64,000 nucleotides of DNA from Tetradesmus obliquus (GCA_030272155.1 CP126207.1:62001-126000), one strand, 5' to 3'. Positions 23,101-34,198 are shown, counted from the first letter of the stretch. Program-made: numbers and translations. Notes: a model not told the origin generated them from the sequence alone.

Positions 23101-23687
23101 CGCAGTTCAGTCCCGTGACGCTGCAGCTGCTGCGGCAGCTGTGCCAAGGGGGCGCACCAGAGGCGGCGGCGCAGGAGATGGCGGCGGATGCTGCTGCTGA
23201 GGCTGCCCCCGCAACGGCGGGCGATGCTGCCGCCAAGTTGGATCCTGGCGACCTCAGCAAGCAGCAGCTGCGGGAGCTGCTGCATCGCAACGGCGCATAT
23301 GCAGCAGCAGAAGCAAGCGCTGCGGCGCCGCTGCCGGTGCTGACCTCGGCAGCAAGCATGGGCCCTGCTGAGTGCTTGGCGGCTCCACCTGCTGCTGCCG
23401 GGGCCAGCGGCCGCAAGCGCCAGCGCTGCGAAGCATTTGAGGTGGTCGTCATATCGGATTCGGATGAAGACGAAGGCGACGACCGCCGCGTGCGCGACAC
23501 GTCAGCGGCAGCAGCAACATCAGTTCTTGCTATGGCTGCCACTGCTGCGCTGCCGCGCGTCTCATCAGCTGAGGTAGCGCAAGCGCTGGTGGACATGCGC
23601 TGGTCAGGTTCAGCATCGCCAGCAGGCCGCTGGCAGCAGCAGCGCCTGGCTAGGAGCAGCCGCTTCAGCGACCGCACCGCGCATTAG
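15378..23687 (+). CDS. Divergent Hsp70-superfamily protein with acidic SIM-like tail
   Basis: Twelve exons join in phase to 861 codons: 15378-15424, 16028-16264, 16561-16676, 17195-17285, 17653-17746, 19003-19174, 19666-19859, 20642-20818, 20981-21087, 21402-21608, 22329-22452, 22668-23687. The N-terminal 450 residues follow the Hsp70 ATPase domain: phosphate-1 loop IGVVIDYGSS (normally DLGTT), NIFESKRHIGVRLED carrying the equivalent of catalytic Lys71 (about residue 98), LTVPVSATEDVKALYEAA, phosphate-2 loop MDVGDGTTD, HLGAADVKKAL, adenosine motif VVLMGGGSELPCVRQAI and QIARGAAAYAL. A substrate-domain-like beta segment follows (LTVVGEVWVDRQRLCCTARL). The C-terminus has a SAP-like helix (LSKQQLRELLHRNG), a basic GRKRQR and EVVVISDSDEDEGDD. 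ATP-dependent chaperone ancestry is clear. It is neither a canonical HSP70 nor an obvious Hsp110, and no EEVD, KDEL or transit peptide is evident. The nuclear-like tail suggests a specialised role. Confidence 0.85.
18490..18625. repeat. Imperfect palindrome, 31-bp arms, in an Hsp70-like intron
   Basis: Arm 18490-18520 (gttatgccttctctgcaaga...) is the reverse complement of 18595-18625 with one mismatch. The 74-bp loop is AT-rich and partly self-complementary (gtacagtatatatactgtatatattgtacaatata). The RNA would fold into a strong hairpin. It could be a small foldback transposon, a cruciform, or a small-RNA precursor. No clear target-site duplication was noticed. Confidence 0.75.
20168..20567 (+). 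repeat. Partial duplicates of two Hsp70-like exons in one intron
   Basis: At 20168-20210 the end of exon 19666-19859 is repeated with its donor (valine-glutamate region, then ttatgg|gtgagt). At about 20492-20567 the acceptor and first 50 bases of exon 20642-20818 are repeated (ccttgctgctgcagaggggtg), but the copy runs into TGA. Both keep splice-border sequence yet could not give a normal protein. Confidence 0.85.
21638..21805 (+). repeat. Three copies of the end of an Hsp70-like exon
   Basis: Downstream of exon 21402-21608 the stretch encoding VTMPVGQYICTKVTF is repeated three times, at about 21638-21675, 21686-21722 and 21737-21790. The last copy retains a donor-like tccttcag|gtgcaa. They are intronic relics of a local tandem duplication. 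Confidence 0.8.
22150..22276. repeat. Tetranucleotide microsatellite (CTCA)n
   Basis: About thirty nearly perfect CTCA/TCAC units with a few substitutions toward the 3' end, in the intron before exon 22329-22452. The translated repeats (THSL) are not coding. Confidence 0.95.
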
Positions 23688-25115
23688 GCGTAGCCGCCAG
23701 GCGCAGCGGGTGGTGTGGGTGCTGCATAGGGTTGTTGTGCAGCCACTCATGGGTGGCATGGGCCTGCTGATGCAGCCTGACAAGGCGTGCTGCATAGGGC
23801 TGTTGTGCAAACACCTGTGGGTGGTATGTGTCTGCTGATGCATTGGGCTGCACGTGCAGGCTCACTGCTGGACATGAGCAGGGCGGCACACGCATCTTGA
23901 GCATACCGCTGGCTAGAGCAGCCCCTGGCTTCAATGCGCTAGAGCGGCCGCTACAGCGATCACACAACGCGATAGGTGTGGCGGCAGATGGAGCGGGGAT
24001 AGGCGGGTGCGGGTGGCGCTGGGCTGCTGGTGGTGTAGCGCATAGCGTGTGCATGCAGCTGCTGACAGCACTTTAGTAGGGCAGCGCTGGCTTCAGCGCT
24101 GCTGGTAGGCCGCTAGGTGCAGCAGAGCCAGGCTGCTGATGCAGCGGGGCGAGGCATGTGGCATGGAGCTGCTGATGCAGCGGGGCGGGGAAGGTGGCAT
24201 GGAGCTGCTGTTGCAGCGGGACGGGCAGGTGGCATGGAGCTGTTGTTGCAGCGGGGCGGGCAGGTGGCATGGAGTTGTTGTTGCAGCGGGGCGGGCAGGT
24301 GGCAATGTTTGAGGTTGATGCAGGGATGTGAAGCATGCAATGTGGAGGTGCTGATGCAGCGGGGCGGGCAGGTGGCTTGCAAGGAGCACGCCCCTTGATC
24401 TATTGTGCTGTTCTGACCAGCTATGAAGTTACAAATCAGCTGCATGCCTGCAGCACCCTATCTGCTACGAGCACATGAGGCTGGTGTGACACGCGGCGAT
24501 GCGATACTTGATACTGCTTGGTATTGCATCGTATTATCAAGTTGCATATACCTACCTCTTCACTTTCACACATAATTTTGGGCATGCCCTAAAGCCTGTG
24601 ACCTTCAGATCAGACAAATGCAGTTTTGACTACTTGCTGGTTTAGTGAAAATTTGTGTTGTTACACTGCGGATGAACGCCTTGAGCTGGGCTGATGCTCG
24701 GGCAGCAACTTCAATGTGCATAATTCAGGCTTGCAGTCTTTGGGTGTAGAAGGCTGGTTGGTGGACAAGAACTTGGCGACAGCATCACGCAATGGCAGCG
24801 CTGAACGTCCCTGGTGGGGTGTTGTTGGGTTACCAGTTACCAGTCACCAGTTACATTACTTCAACAAAGACGGTCCATGGACCAGGTGGCCACATACTGC
24901 AGCAGTGTGGCCGACTTCCACCATGGCAACAATAGTGTAAGAAGCAAGTGCCAGAACCACCACTGTTGTGGTGACAGCCGCTGTCACTGCCTGCTCCAGC
25001 AGCAACACTGTTGCGGCGGCCGCCGCAGCCAGCAAGCCAGCCGCATGGCAAGCATGCATGAGGCGTGATACAACGAAGTCATCTGTGTGTGACTCATACA
25101 CACGCTGGCAGCGTC
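23688..25115. repeat. Intergenic minisatellites between Hsp70-like and MFS genes
   Basis: A roughly 73-bp unit (gtgctgcatagggttgttgtg) is duplicated at about 23719-23850. A 35-bp minisatellite (unit ggtggcatggagctgttgtt plus gcagcggggcgggca) runs through 24121-24310, with starts at 24193, 24228, 24263 and 24298 and a degenerate copy near 24350. From 24400 to 25115 I see nothing coding. Confidence 0.8.
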
Positions 25116-26385
25116 ATGGCTCATGGAGCAGCAATGAACTACCGTAGTACGTCCACAGCTTATCGGTTCACGCTGATTGGGGTACGAGCCAACCCCCAGT
25201 TGCAGCCAGCGCTGGTGGTCCTGCTGATCCTGCTGCTGATCATGAGTACCGGAGTATGGTACCATGCCAAAATGTGCATGAATGCTGGCTTGCAACTGTA
25301 AATGCTAGCATTGATGGGCAGGAGAGTGTGCAAACGCAGGTTCTTAGGATTCGGGTTCCAAGCCAAACCCCAGTTGCATCCTGGGTGTGGCCTTGACCCT
25401 GCCACCTAGGCGCATGTGCGTGTGTGGTGGCCGATATCACCCGCTTCTGCTGTTGCCAGATATTGTCTGCAACCTGCAATGATTGATTGCTCGCCAGCTG
25501 GCTGCAGCTCAGCTGCAGTTTCGAATCCAGTTCTGGAACTGTGAGGTTTTCTTTCGTTCTGGACCCAGCCTGCTGCCCACAGCGATCGCCACATGTAGCA
25601 GATATATCATTCAAAGCGCTACGGAATAATCAACAATGACGATGCATCGCGGGATCCCTTTGAGGCAGCTTCTGGCTTACACGTAAGCAGCATGATGGGC
25701 AGTACAGCAGCAGGCTTGTGCACTTTCGCTGCTTGATGTGTGACTTGCAGAGCTTGCGGCTTGATCCTTAGTTTGTATGTGGCATGCAGTGGCTCTGCAT
25801 ACACCATTACGGTGTTGGATTGGCACACAGGCTAAGACAGGAGTAGCATGCATGACAGCAGCAGCAGCAGCACCACCAACACTCACAATAGCCAGTAGAC
25901 AGACTTGGCCTGACTCACAGCCGTTATATCGGCTGCACAAGACGGCATTCAAATCGTTTGGTTGTTTTGTCAGCTCATGAGGCTCAAGTAAGCCCATGCT
26001 GCAGGCACACTCAGCATAATGTTGCACAGCAGCACCGCCACCAGCATCCCCAACAGCCAGCAGACAGACCTGTCCTGATCCACAGTCGTTCTTAAGCTGG
26101 ATAATGCCACACTTAAACACTTGTCTGACAGCTAGTTGGGCTCCTGTGGGCCCATGCTGCAGGCACACTCAGCATAATGTTGCACAGCAGCTGAGCTCTC
26201 CTGTTCTGCGCGTTTGGCACCAGTCTCTTGCATTCACCATAACCCCACTCACACAAACCCGCACTCTGCAATGTCAACAAACTCTGCCTTGATCTCCCCT
26301 GTCGATCCTGTCGATTTTTTCATTCCTTGCAGCTGTGCCCAGTGGCCACCGCTGCCAGGGTGTGATGCTGACCCTGCCGCATGCG

Positions 26386-26459
<74 letters not shown>

Positions 26460-27368
26460 AGTGTCACCAACGGCTGCCAGGGCGTCATGCTGACCATGCC
26501 CTTCACCATAGCTGTGTACATGGTGCGCGGCTTCCTGCAGCAGCAGCAGCGCTACGAAGGTGCATTCCTGCAAGGCCAGCAGCTGCAGCAGGGCGGAGGA
26601 GGACATGGTGCAGCAGTTGCAGCTGGCGTTGATGAGCAGTTGGTGGGGCAGCTGACGGGAGCGCTGGTGAGTGATGCGGCAGCTGTTGTGTGCCTGTTGC
26701 TTTGGTTTTGATGTGGACATGTTTCTGTGGGTTGCTGTGGATGAGCAGTTGGTGGGGCAGCTGACAGGAGCGCTGGTGAGCACTGCTGCTGCTGTCAGTG
26801 TGCATGTTGCTTTGTGGGTTTCTCTGGCAGGGATGTTGCGGTTTTGCTGTTTGTGTGAAGGGTGAGCCATGGTGGTGATGCTGACCATGCCCTTCACCAT
26901 AGCCGTCTACATGGTGCGCGGCTTCCTGCAGCAGCAGCAGCAGCACCACAAATGCACCTTTCTGCAAGGCCAGCAGCTGCACAGGGCGGAGGACATGGTG
27001 CAGCAGCAGCTGGCGTTGATGAGCAGCTGGTGGGGCAGCTGACTGGGGCGCTGGTGAGCTGCCTGCTGCCTGCTGCTGTTGCTTGGATGGGCTGCCCTGA
27101 TGTGTTTTGTTTTGGGTTGTGCCGAGGTGGTCTCTGAGGTCCTGTGCTATCAAGGTAGCTCAACACATGGGTCCAGAGATGTGCCCTGCAGGCACAGCAG
27201 CAGCCAGCGTTGACGGGCGCTGTAAAAGGCAGCCCAGTCACGGACGGAGCAGCCATTGCTGTGATTAGCTGCTGGGCCAAGCTGCGTTTGACATGCCAGC
27301 CAGACTCCTGCAAGCAACCTGCCCAGCCGAAGCATCTGCCAGGCCACCACCGGCTGTGCTGGCCAATG

Positions 27369-27399
<31 letters not shown>

Positions 27400-27538
27400 C
27401 CGCGGTGTACAGCCTGAGCCAATTCACAACCAGATGGGCTGCTGTGCCAAGCTGCCATTGTCATGCTGCTCAGTGTCCTGCAAGCTTGATGCGCCTGCTG
27501 CAGCAGATGCTAAGTTGCCAAATGCTATGCCTAACAAG

Positions 27539-27586
<48 letters not shown>

Positions 27587-28135
27587 CCGCCGTGTACAGC
27601 CTGAGCCAGTTCACCACCAGCTACGCCTGGGGCCTGGCCTCAAACAGGATAGGGCGGAAGGTGAGGGTGAGGGTCTGTTGGGGGTTTGTAGTGCTGAACC
27701 TTCAACCCTCAACACAATCAGCAGGTTCACCACCAGCTATGCATTGGGCCTGGCCTCCAATCGAATAGGATGCAAGGTGAGAACAGCAAAATATAGATTG
27801 ATGCTGGCTTGCATACGTCACAGTCGCGTGTGGCCAGCACTGCATAGCAGTGGGCAGCCGCAATGGGCAGCAGCAGCAGCAGCAGTGCCACTTCACCTCC
27901 AGCTACGCCTGGGGCCTGGCCTCAAACTAAATAGGGCGCAAGGTGGGGCTTGGGGTACAGGCGCCACTGCCGCCGGGCCGCTGTGGTTTGTTACTGCGTT
28001 TGCCGTTTGCGGCAACGTGCTGGACCTTTCCCTGCGTTGGGCAACTGCGCAGCCTATCTTGCTGCGAGCGCTGCGCAGCTGATCTTCTCTTTCTCTGTCA
28101 TCACTCCTTGCTGATGTCACTTTACCGTGCTGCCT

Positions 28136-28166
<31 letters not shown>

Positions 28167-28507
28167 GCTGTACAGCCTATCATGCTGCTGGGCTCAGCCG
28201 CAAGCGCTGCTGGGCTGCTGTGGTTCGGTGCAGCTGGTAGTTACGCCTCAGCAGCCGCGTCCAGGGCAGCAGCAGGGCTGCTCAACGGCATCATCGTGTG
28301 AGTGCTGCAGTAGGTTGTGTATGTTTGCCTCTCGTATTTGGTGTAGCTGCCTGGCGAGGAACTAGGCCTTAGCAGCAGCAGCACATACGGCAGCAGCAGG
28401 ACATTGAAACAGCATCATTGTGTGAGCCGCGGCATGATTGGCGAGTGCTGTGACGCCCTCAAACAAGGCCGTGTCATGTCCTACATGAGCCTCGCACCTG
28501 CTTATCA

Positions 28508-28562
<55 letters not shown>

Positions 28563-28659
28563 GCCGCAGCAGCGCCTGGAAGTGCATGATTGGGGAGTCG
28601 TGTGACCTGCCAACACAAGGTCATGTCATGTCCTACATAAGCCTCGCACCTGCTTAGCT

Positions 28660-28692
<33 letters not shown>

Positions 28693-29339
28693 AGTGCCTG
28701 GAAGTGCATGATTGGGGAGTCCTGTGACCCCCTCACACAAGGCCGTGCCATGTCCTACATGAGCCTCGCATGGGGCCTAGGCTGCATTGCCGGGCCAACA
28801 ATTGGAGGCCTGCTGGCTCAGCCTTGTGCCAGCTGGCCTGGCATGGCTGGGTGCAGTACTGACGGCTTGCTGCGTGTCAGGTGCGCGGATTTTTCCAGCT
28901 GCTGTTTGTATGTTTGGTAGCAGTCTAGCTCAGGTTGTGTGTTGGGTTGCTGTCATGTCCTACGTGAGCCTTGCTTGGGCTGCATTGCGGGGCCAACAAT
29001 TGGAGGCTTACTGGCTCAGCCCTGCAGCAGCTGGCCAAGCATGGCGGGGTGCAGTGCAGATGGCCTGCTGCGAGTCAGGTGGGTGCATGGATGCACGATC
29101 TGCAGTGATTTTGCCGGTTGTTGTACAACAACTACATGTAGTGCCTGGTGCTAGCGTGGGGCCTGGGCTGTGTGGCTGGCACAGCAATTGGCGGCTTGCC
29201 CTGGCACAGCCCTGCTTGTCATGGCCTTTGGACAATGAGCTGTGCTGCAGATGGCCTGCTGCAAGCTAGGTGGGTGGGGCGTTTGCACAGTCTGCAGTAG
29301 TTTGGAGCCGCTTGCACATGTGGCCCTTACGGCTTCTGC

Positions 29340-29377
<38 letters not shown>

Positions 29378-30131
29378 GCAGGCCATACCTGCTGCCCTGT
29401 GCTGTGGCAGCCGCCTTTTCCCTGCTTTCACTGCTGCTCAACTGCTGGCTGCTGGAGGAGACCCTGCCAGCAATTGTGGCAGCACGGCAGCAGCGGCAGC
29501 AGCAGCAGCAGTACAGCTACACCACTGTGGACTGTGTGGATTGCAGCGCGAACAAGACAGGTTTGAGCAATAGGCTTGCTACCCTCCGCAGCCGCATCAC
29601 AGCAGCTATGACGCTGGGATCAAAGCAGGAGCAGCAGCAGCAGCAGCAGCAGCAGTACCGTCGCTTGCTGAGCACCAGCGGCAGCAGCAAGATGGGCTTG
29701 CAAGCAATCAGCAGCAGCAGCGTTGCTATGACAGATGCAGGCCGCAGCTCACCACATGCCACTGTTTCATTTCCAGCAGCGCTGCCACCCTTGACGACAG
29801 GCCCTTACATGGCAGCAGAAGCAGCAGCACATGTAGACGCACATGCGCCCGCCAGTAGCAGCAGCAGCGGCAGCAGTGCTGCTGGCGCTGTGGGTGACCA
29901 CGGCCCCTTCGTGCTCAGCCAGGCAGAGGAGGGGCTGCTGCTGCTGCTGCCAACTGACAGCTTCATCAATGGCAGCAGCAGCAGCACTAGTGGCGGCAGT
30001 GCTGCTGGCATCTTGCAACAGCAGCAGCAGCAGCAGCGAGGTGTGCATAATACACCTAGGGGGTTGCTGCAGCCAACAGACAGCTTCATATGCACCGGCG
30101 GCAGGAGCAGCAGTGCCACCAGGAAGGCCAG

Positions 30132-30167
<36 letters not shown>

Positions 30168-30237
30168 GGCATTGCAGCATGCTGAGTCAGCCAGCAGCAT
30201 GCAGCTGGCATCAATCCCACAACAGCAGCTGCAAGTG

Positions 30238-30276
<39 letters not shown>

Positions 30277-30582
30277 TTGCTGCCGCGGTGGGATAGTGCC
30301 TGGCTGCTGCGCAGCTTCAACAGCAGCGGCAGCAGTGGGGGCGCAGCATACAGCAAGCTGGAACAGCAGCAACAGCAGCAGCAGCAGGAGCAGCAGCAGC
30401 AAGGGGTAGTGCTGGAAATGGCGCCCTTGCAACATGAGGGCTCAGCGTTGCTCGGGACAGGCAACAGCCTCAGGTCATCATCAGGCAACAGCCTCAGGTC
30501 ATCATCAGGCAACAGCCTCAGGTCATCATCAGGCTCAGACTTGCTGGCATCGGCTAGTGACGACCAGCAGCTGCTGCAAGAT

Positions 30583-30618
<36 letters not shown>

Positions 30619-33221
30619 GACGTTGGAAAGCCACAACCGGGCTCTGGCAAGCAGCCGCCGCGCCAGCAGCAGCAGGAGCAGCAGCAAGATGCGCCCTGGT
30701 ACACGCAGCGTCCGGTGCTGCTGGCGCTGGCTGGCTATGGCGCCACCTGCCTGCTATTCTGCGCACTGGATGAACTTACACCCATGTTCGCCTCGGCACC
30801 TTTAGCGCACGGTGAGGGCTAGATTTATTCTTTCAAAAAGAGCCTGCAGCGCCCGCCCTTTCACAACATGCTATCTGCACCCCCGAGCACACCTTCAAGT
30901 CCTGCCGGATCCCCGCTTTGCACGTGCTGTGCTGTTTGTACATAAGAAAAACCCAGCAGGCGGTCTCTCTCTGCTGTAAGTGCAGCTGGCCGGCCCGCTT
31001 GCCTTTGGTGGCCTCTGCCTGATGGCCTTCAGCCTCCTCGCGTACCCAAGGCTGCAAGGGGCCTTTGGAACCACTGCTAGACACTTTTACATCCAAACCA
31101 CTGTCTGACGTTTATTCAAATGTGCCTGCTTGCTGTCTGCTCATCTTTCTTGCTGTCATTACAGGCGGCCTCTCTCTCCCAGAAGTGCAGCTGGCCGGCC
31201 CCCTGGCCTTTGGTGGCCTCTGCCTCATGGCCATCAGCCTCCTCGCTTACCCAAGGCTGCAAGGGGCCTTTGGAACCACTACTAGACATCTCACACCACA
31301 ACTCACTGACTGTTGTGCCTGCTCGCTGTCTGCTCATCGTTTTGCTGTCATTGCAGGCGGCCTCTCACTCCCAGAAGTGCAGCTAGCCAGCCCCCTGGCC
31401 TTTGGTGGCCTCTGCCTGATGGCTTTCAGCCTCCTCGCTTACTCAAGGCTGCAACGGGCCTATGGAAACCACTGCTAGAATCCTTTGAATCCAATCCACT
31501 GACTGTTGTGCCTGCTCGCTGTCTGCTCATCGTTTTGCTGTCATTGCAGGCGGCCTCTCACTCCCAGAAGTGCAGCTAGCCAGCCCCCTGGCCTTTGGTG
31601 GCCTCTGCCTGATGGCTTTCAGCCTCCTCGCTTACTCAAGGCTGCAACGGGCCTATGGAAACCACTGCTAGAATCCTTTGAATCCAATCCACTGACTGTT
31701 GTGCCTGCTCGCTGTCTGCTCATCGTTTTGCTGTCATTGCAGGCGGCCTCTCACTCCCAGAAGTGCAGCTAGCCAGCCCCCTGGCCTTTGGTGGCCTCTG
31801 CCTGATGGCTTTCAGCCTCCTCGCTTACTCAAGGCTGCAACGGGCCTATAGAAACCACTGCTAGAATCCTTTGAATCCAATACCACTGACTGTTGTGCTT
31901 GCTTGCTGTCTGCTCATCGTTTTGCTGTCATTGCAGGCGGCCTCTCTCTGCCAGAAGTGCAGCTGGCGGGCCCGCTTGCCTTTGGCGGCCTCTGCCTCAT
32001 GGCCTTCAGCCTCCTCGCTTACCCAAGGCTGCAACGGGCCTTTGGAAACCACTGCTAGACAATCACATAACAACCGCTGACTATCTTGCCTGCCCGCTGT
32101 CTGCTTGTTTTGCTGTCAATGCAGGCGGCCTCTCCCTGCCTGAAGTACAGCTGGCAGGCCCCCTGGCCTTTGGTGGCCTCTGCCTGATGGATTTCAGCCT
32201 CCTCGCGTACCCAAGGCTGCAACGGGCCTTCAACAACCACTTCTAGATATTCTCACTTTGTAATCGCTGACTGTTGTCCTTGCGCGCTGTCTGCTCATCT
32301 GGTGCTGTCCGCACAGGCGGCCTGTCACTCCCTGAAGTGCAGCTGGCAGGCCAACTTGCCTTTGCTGGCCTCTGCCTCACGGCTTTCAGCCTCCTCGCTT
32401 ACTCAAGGCTGCAACGGGCCGATTGAAGCCACTGCTAGACATCTTACACCACAACCCACTGACTGTTGTGCCTGCTTGCTGTCTGCTCATCTGGTGCTGG
32501 CCTCACAGGTGGCCTCTCTCTGCCGGAAGTGCAGCTAGCCGGCCCACTTGCCTTTGGTGGCCTCTGCCTGATGTCCTTCAGCCTCCTCGCGTACCCAAGG
32601 CTGCAACAGGCCTTTGGAATGCTGCCAGTGGCGCGAGCAGGCCTTCTGCTGGCTGCTGTGGTGTCAATCGCCATCCCATGTGTGCGATTTGCAGTGCCAC
32701 GCCATGCTCTACACTCTTATCAGCACTCTTATCAGCAACAGGAAGAGCCTATAATCAATCACATAGCAAGCAGCAGCGCAGCAGTAGCAGGGCCGGCCTC
32801 CAGCAGCAGCAGCAGTGGGATAGGGACTATCGCCTGGGTCCTTTTCTACTTCACAATGCTGCTCAAGGCAGTAGCCGGCTGCTCAGCTTTCACCAGCAGC
32901 ATGATCCTCGTCAATGCTCTGCCTCCACCGCAGCAGCTAGGCCAAGTGAATGGGGTGGGGCAGTCCCTGGCAAGCCTGGCTCGGGGTTTAGGCCCTGGCC
33001 TGGGTGGGGTTTTGTGGGGGGCTGCGGTGGGGTTTAACAGCCCGGGTGCGGCGCTGCTGCCGTATGGGTTGGTGGCGGGTGTGGCGCTTGGGGGTTGGGG
33101 CATCTACTGGTTTGTGGCCATGCCTGAGGGGGTTGAGGTGTCGGCAGGCAGAAGTAAGACGGGTAACAGAGAAGAGCAGCAGCAGGCTGGCATTGTGGGC
33201 AGCAGCTGCTGCCAAAAGTGA
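25116..33221 (+). CDS. Major facilitator superfamily transporter, ZIF1-like, with giant Q/S-rich loop
   Basis: Seven exons join in phase to 957 codons: 25116-25258 (first exon, less certain), 26462-26666, 27586-27660, 28176-28297, 28695-28880, 29382-30811, 32509-33221. The family is the DHA1/ZIF1-like MFS group (plant members move zinc-nicotianamine, organic ions or K+ across vacuolar or plasma membranes). Signatures: LTMPFTIAVYMVRGF in helix 1, YSLSQFTTSYAWGLASNRIGRK (the inter-helix 2-3 motif), AAGLLNGIIV, MSYMSLAWGLGCIAGPTIGG and LLAQP (helix 5), PYLLPCAVAAAFSLLSLLL and LEETLP (helix 6), then about 390 residues rich in Gln and Ser. The second half starts with PWYTQRPVLLALAGYGATC and includes DELTPMFASAPLAHGG, FTSSMILVNALPPPQQLGQV and LARGLGPGLGGVLW. 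The central loop far exceeds the usual few dozen residues. Substrate is not predictable. Only the ninth tandem copy of exon 7's start supports a full-length product. Confidence 0.87.
26331..27056 (+). repeat. Copies of MFS exon 2
   Basis: The exon 26462-26666 has an upstream partial copy at about 26331-26380 (GCQGVMLTLP), a copy of its end at about 26735-26778 (DEQLVGQLTGAL), and a longer copy at about 26876-27056 beginning VMLTMPFTIAVYMVRGFLQQ. The last contains a frameshift relative to the intact exon. Confidence 0.85.
26387..26461 (+). repeat. (CTG)24 ending in the 3' splice site of MFS exon 2
   Basis: Twenty-four uninterrupted CTG triplets (26387-26458) run straight into CAG, the acceptor of exon 26462-26666. 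The tract occupies the place of a polypyrimidine tract. On the opposite strand it would read polyglutamine, which is a shadow. Confidence 0.9.
27390..27950 (+). repeat. Four copies of MFS exon 3
   Basis: Versions of AVYSLSQFTTSYAWGLASN occur at about 27397-27432 (truncated), 27586-27660 (intact, clean borders), about 27722-27777 and about 27882-27945 (stop at the isoleucine position: aactaaatag). Each late copy ends in an AAG|gt donor context. Only the second is usable in frame. Confidence 0.85.
28420..29275 (+). repeat. Copies of MFS exon 5
   Basis: Five relatives are seen. Copies at about 28430-28500 and 28578-28650 carry CMIGESCD and MSYMSLA. The intact exon is 28695-28880. Copies at about 28955-29080 and 29150-29272 carry MSYVSLAW or GLGCVAG and end in GLLRVR|gt or GLLQAR|gt. 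CTG tracts (28511-28560, 28664-28691) precede the second and third units. Confidence 0.85.
30960..32627 (+). repeat. Nine-copy tandem array (about 192 bp) of an MFS exon start with its acceptor
   Basis: Each unit holds intron end, acceptor cag and the exon encoding GGLSLPEVQLAGPLAFGGLC and LLAYPRLQRAFG. Exon starts are at 30960, 31165, 31357, 31550, 31743, 31937, 32125, 32317 and 32509, giving spacings of 205, 192, 193, 193, 194, 188, 192 and 192. Copies 3-5 are nearly identical. Copy 1 has TAA after six codons. Most others end in TAG just after the conserved segment. Copy 2 reads through into copy 3. Only copy 9 continues in frame into the rest of the transporter (MLPVARAGLLL). Confidence 0.95.
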
Positions 33222-33504
33222 TGTGGCGCATTATGCTTTGTTTCTGTGCAGCTGTTGCTGGCAGCGCGGCCCACGCAAACGGTTTGCCGTTGATGGTGGC
33301 GCGGCGCTCTTGGCTGGTGGCTCCGATGACGCTTGGGGGCTGGTGCATCTACTGGTTTGTTGTCATTCCTGACGGGGTTGAGGTGTCGGCAGGCAGAAGT
33401 AAGACGGGGGAGCAGCAGCAGGCTGGTGTTGTTGGCAGCAGCTGCTGCCAGGAGTGATGCGGCACATCATTTGTATGTTATGTGGCAGTGTGGCGGTTGG
33501 TTTG

Positions 33505-33542
<38 letters not shown>

Positions 33543-33700
33543 GGCTGGCACGGCACAGCTGCCGTATGGGCTGTCGGCTGGGGTGGCTTCTGGGTTTTTG
33601 AGCATCTTTAGCACCCTGTTGATGCCTGCGGGTGCTGAGGATGAGTATGGTTTAGTGCAGTGCCTTAGTTATTTTGGTTGTGCGCATGTCTGATGGATCC
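33222..33700 (+). repeat. Duplicates of the MFS C-terminal coding end
   Basis: The last exon's end is repeated at about 33325-33457 (LGGWCIYWFVVIPDGVEVSA, ending in its own TGA) and more weakly at about 33555-33690 (LPYGLSAGVASG). They lie downstream of the MFS stop and are probably 3' UTR or relics. Confidence 0.8.
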
Positions 33701-34190
33701 TGAATCCCCAGTAGCCAGGAAGCAGTGCTGTGCTGCTCAGCAGTGCAGTGTGGGTTGCTTCAAAGCATGTGAGCACCTGGCGTGGCATGTTGCTCAAAGG
33801 GTATCAAGGCAGATTGAAGCTGCTGCCGGGCATGTATCATACAAATAGAACAGTGGCTTGGCCGGTGGCATTGCTGGCAGCAGCAGTAGAGGGTGCGAGG
33901 CGACGGCTGTTGGTGCATGCGTTGGCGCCTGACGCGGGCGCGGTTGTGATTGCTGCCCCCTGAGGGGCCCTCGGAGTGTACTTTTGGAGTGATGGATGAA
34001 GCTGTCGCAGCTCTTGCAGTTCAGGCTGCTTGAAACCTTGCCAACAAGGCGGATTTGTGGTTGGTACTCAGTACATTTTAGGCAGCTGCATAACTTGTTG
34101 GGATGCAATGATGTTGGGATGCAATGATGAGGTTTGGCCGCCTGATTGAGTCATTCATGCCATTGAATGATCTCCTGCTTTTGGCGCAGA
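33701..34190. other. Intergenic, no gene seen
   Basis: Downstream flank of the MFS gene up to the hAT-like insertion. I see no exon, repeat array or RNA gene here. Confidence 0.5.
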
Positions 34191-34198
34191 GTCATTGG

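Noticed and set aside
26249..26521. Polyglutamine, polyleucine or polycysteine frames across CTG tracts (also 42574-42978, 28404-28616, 61608-62246)
   Set aside because: They are translations of microsatellites at intron ends or antisense to exons; no conserved flanking protein in those frames.
30960..32627. Regularly spaced repeats resembling a CRISPR array (also 46171-47400)
   Set aside because: The repeated part is long and encodes conserved transporter or MYCBPAP peptide with splice sites, spacers are homologous to each other, and the context is an intron-rich eukaryotic gene.
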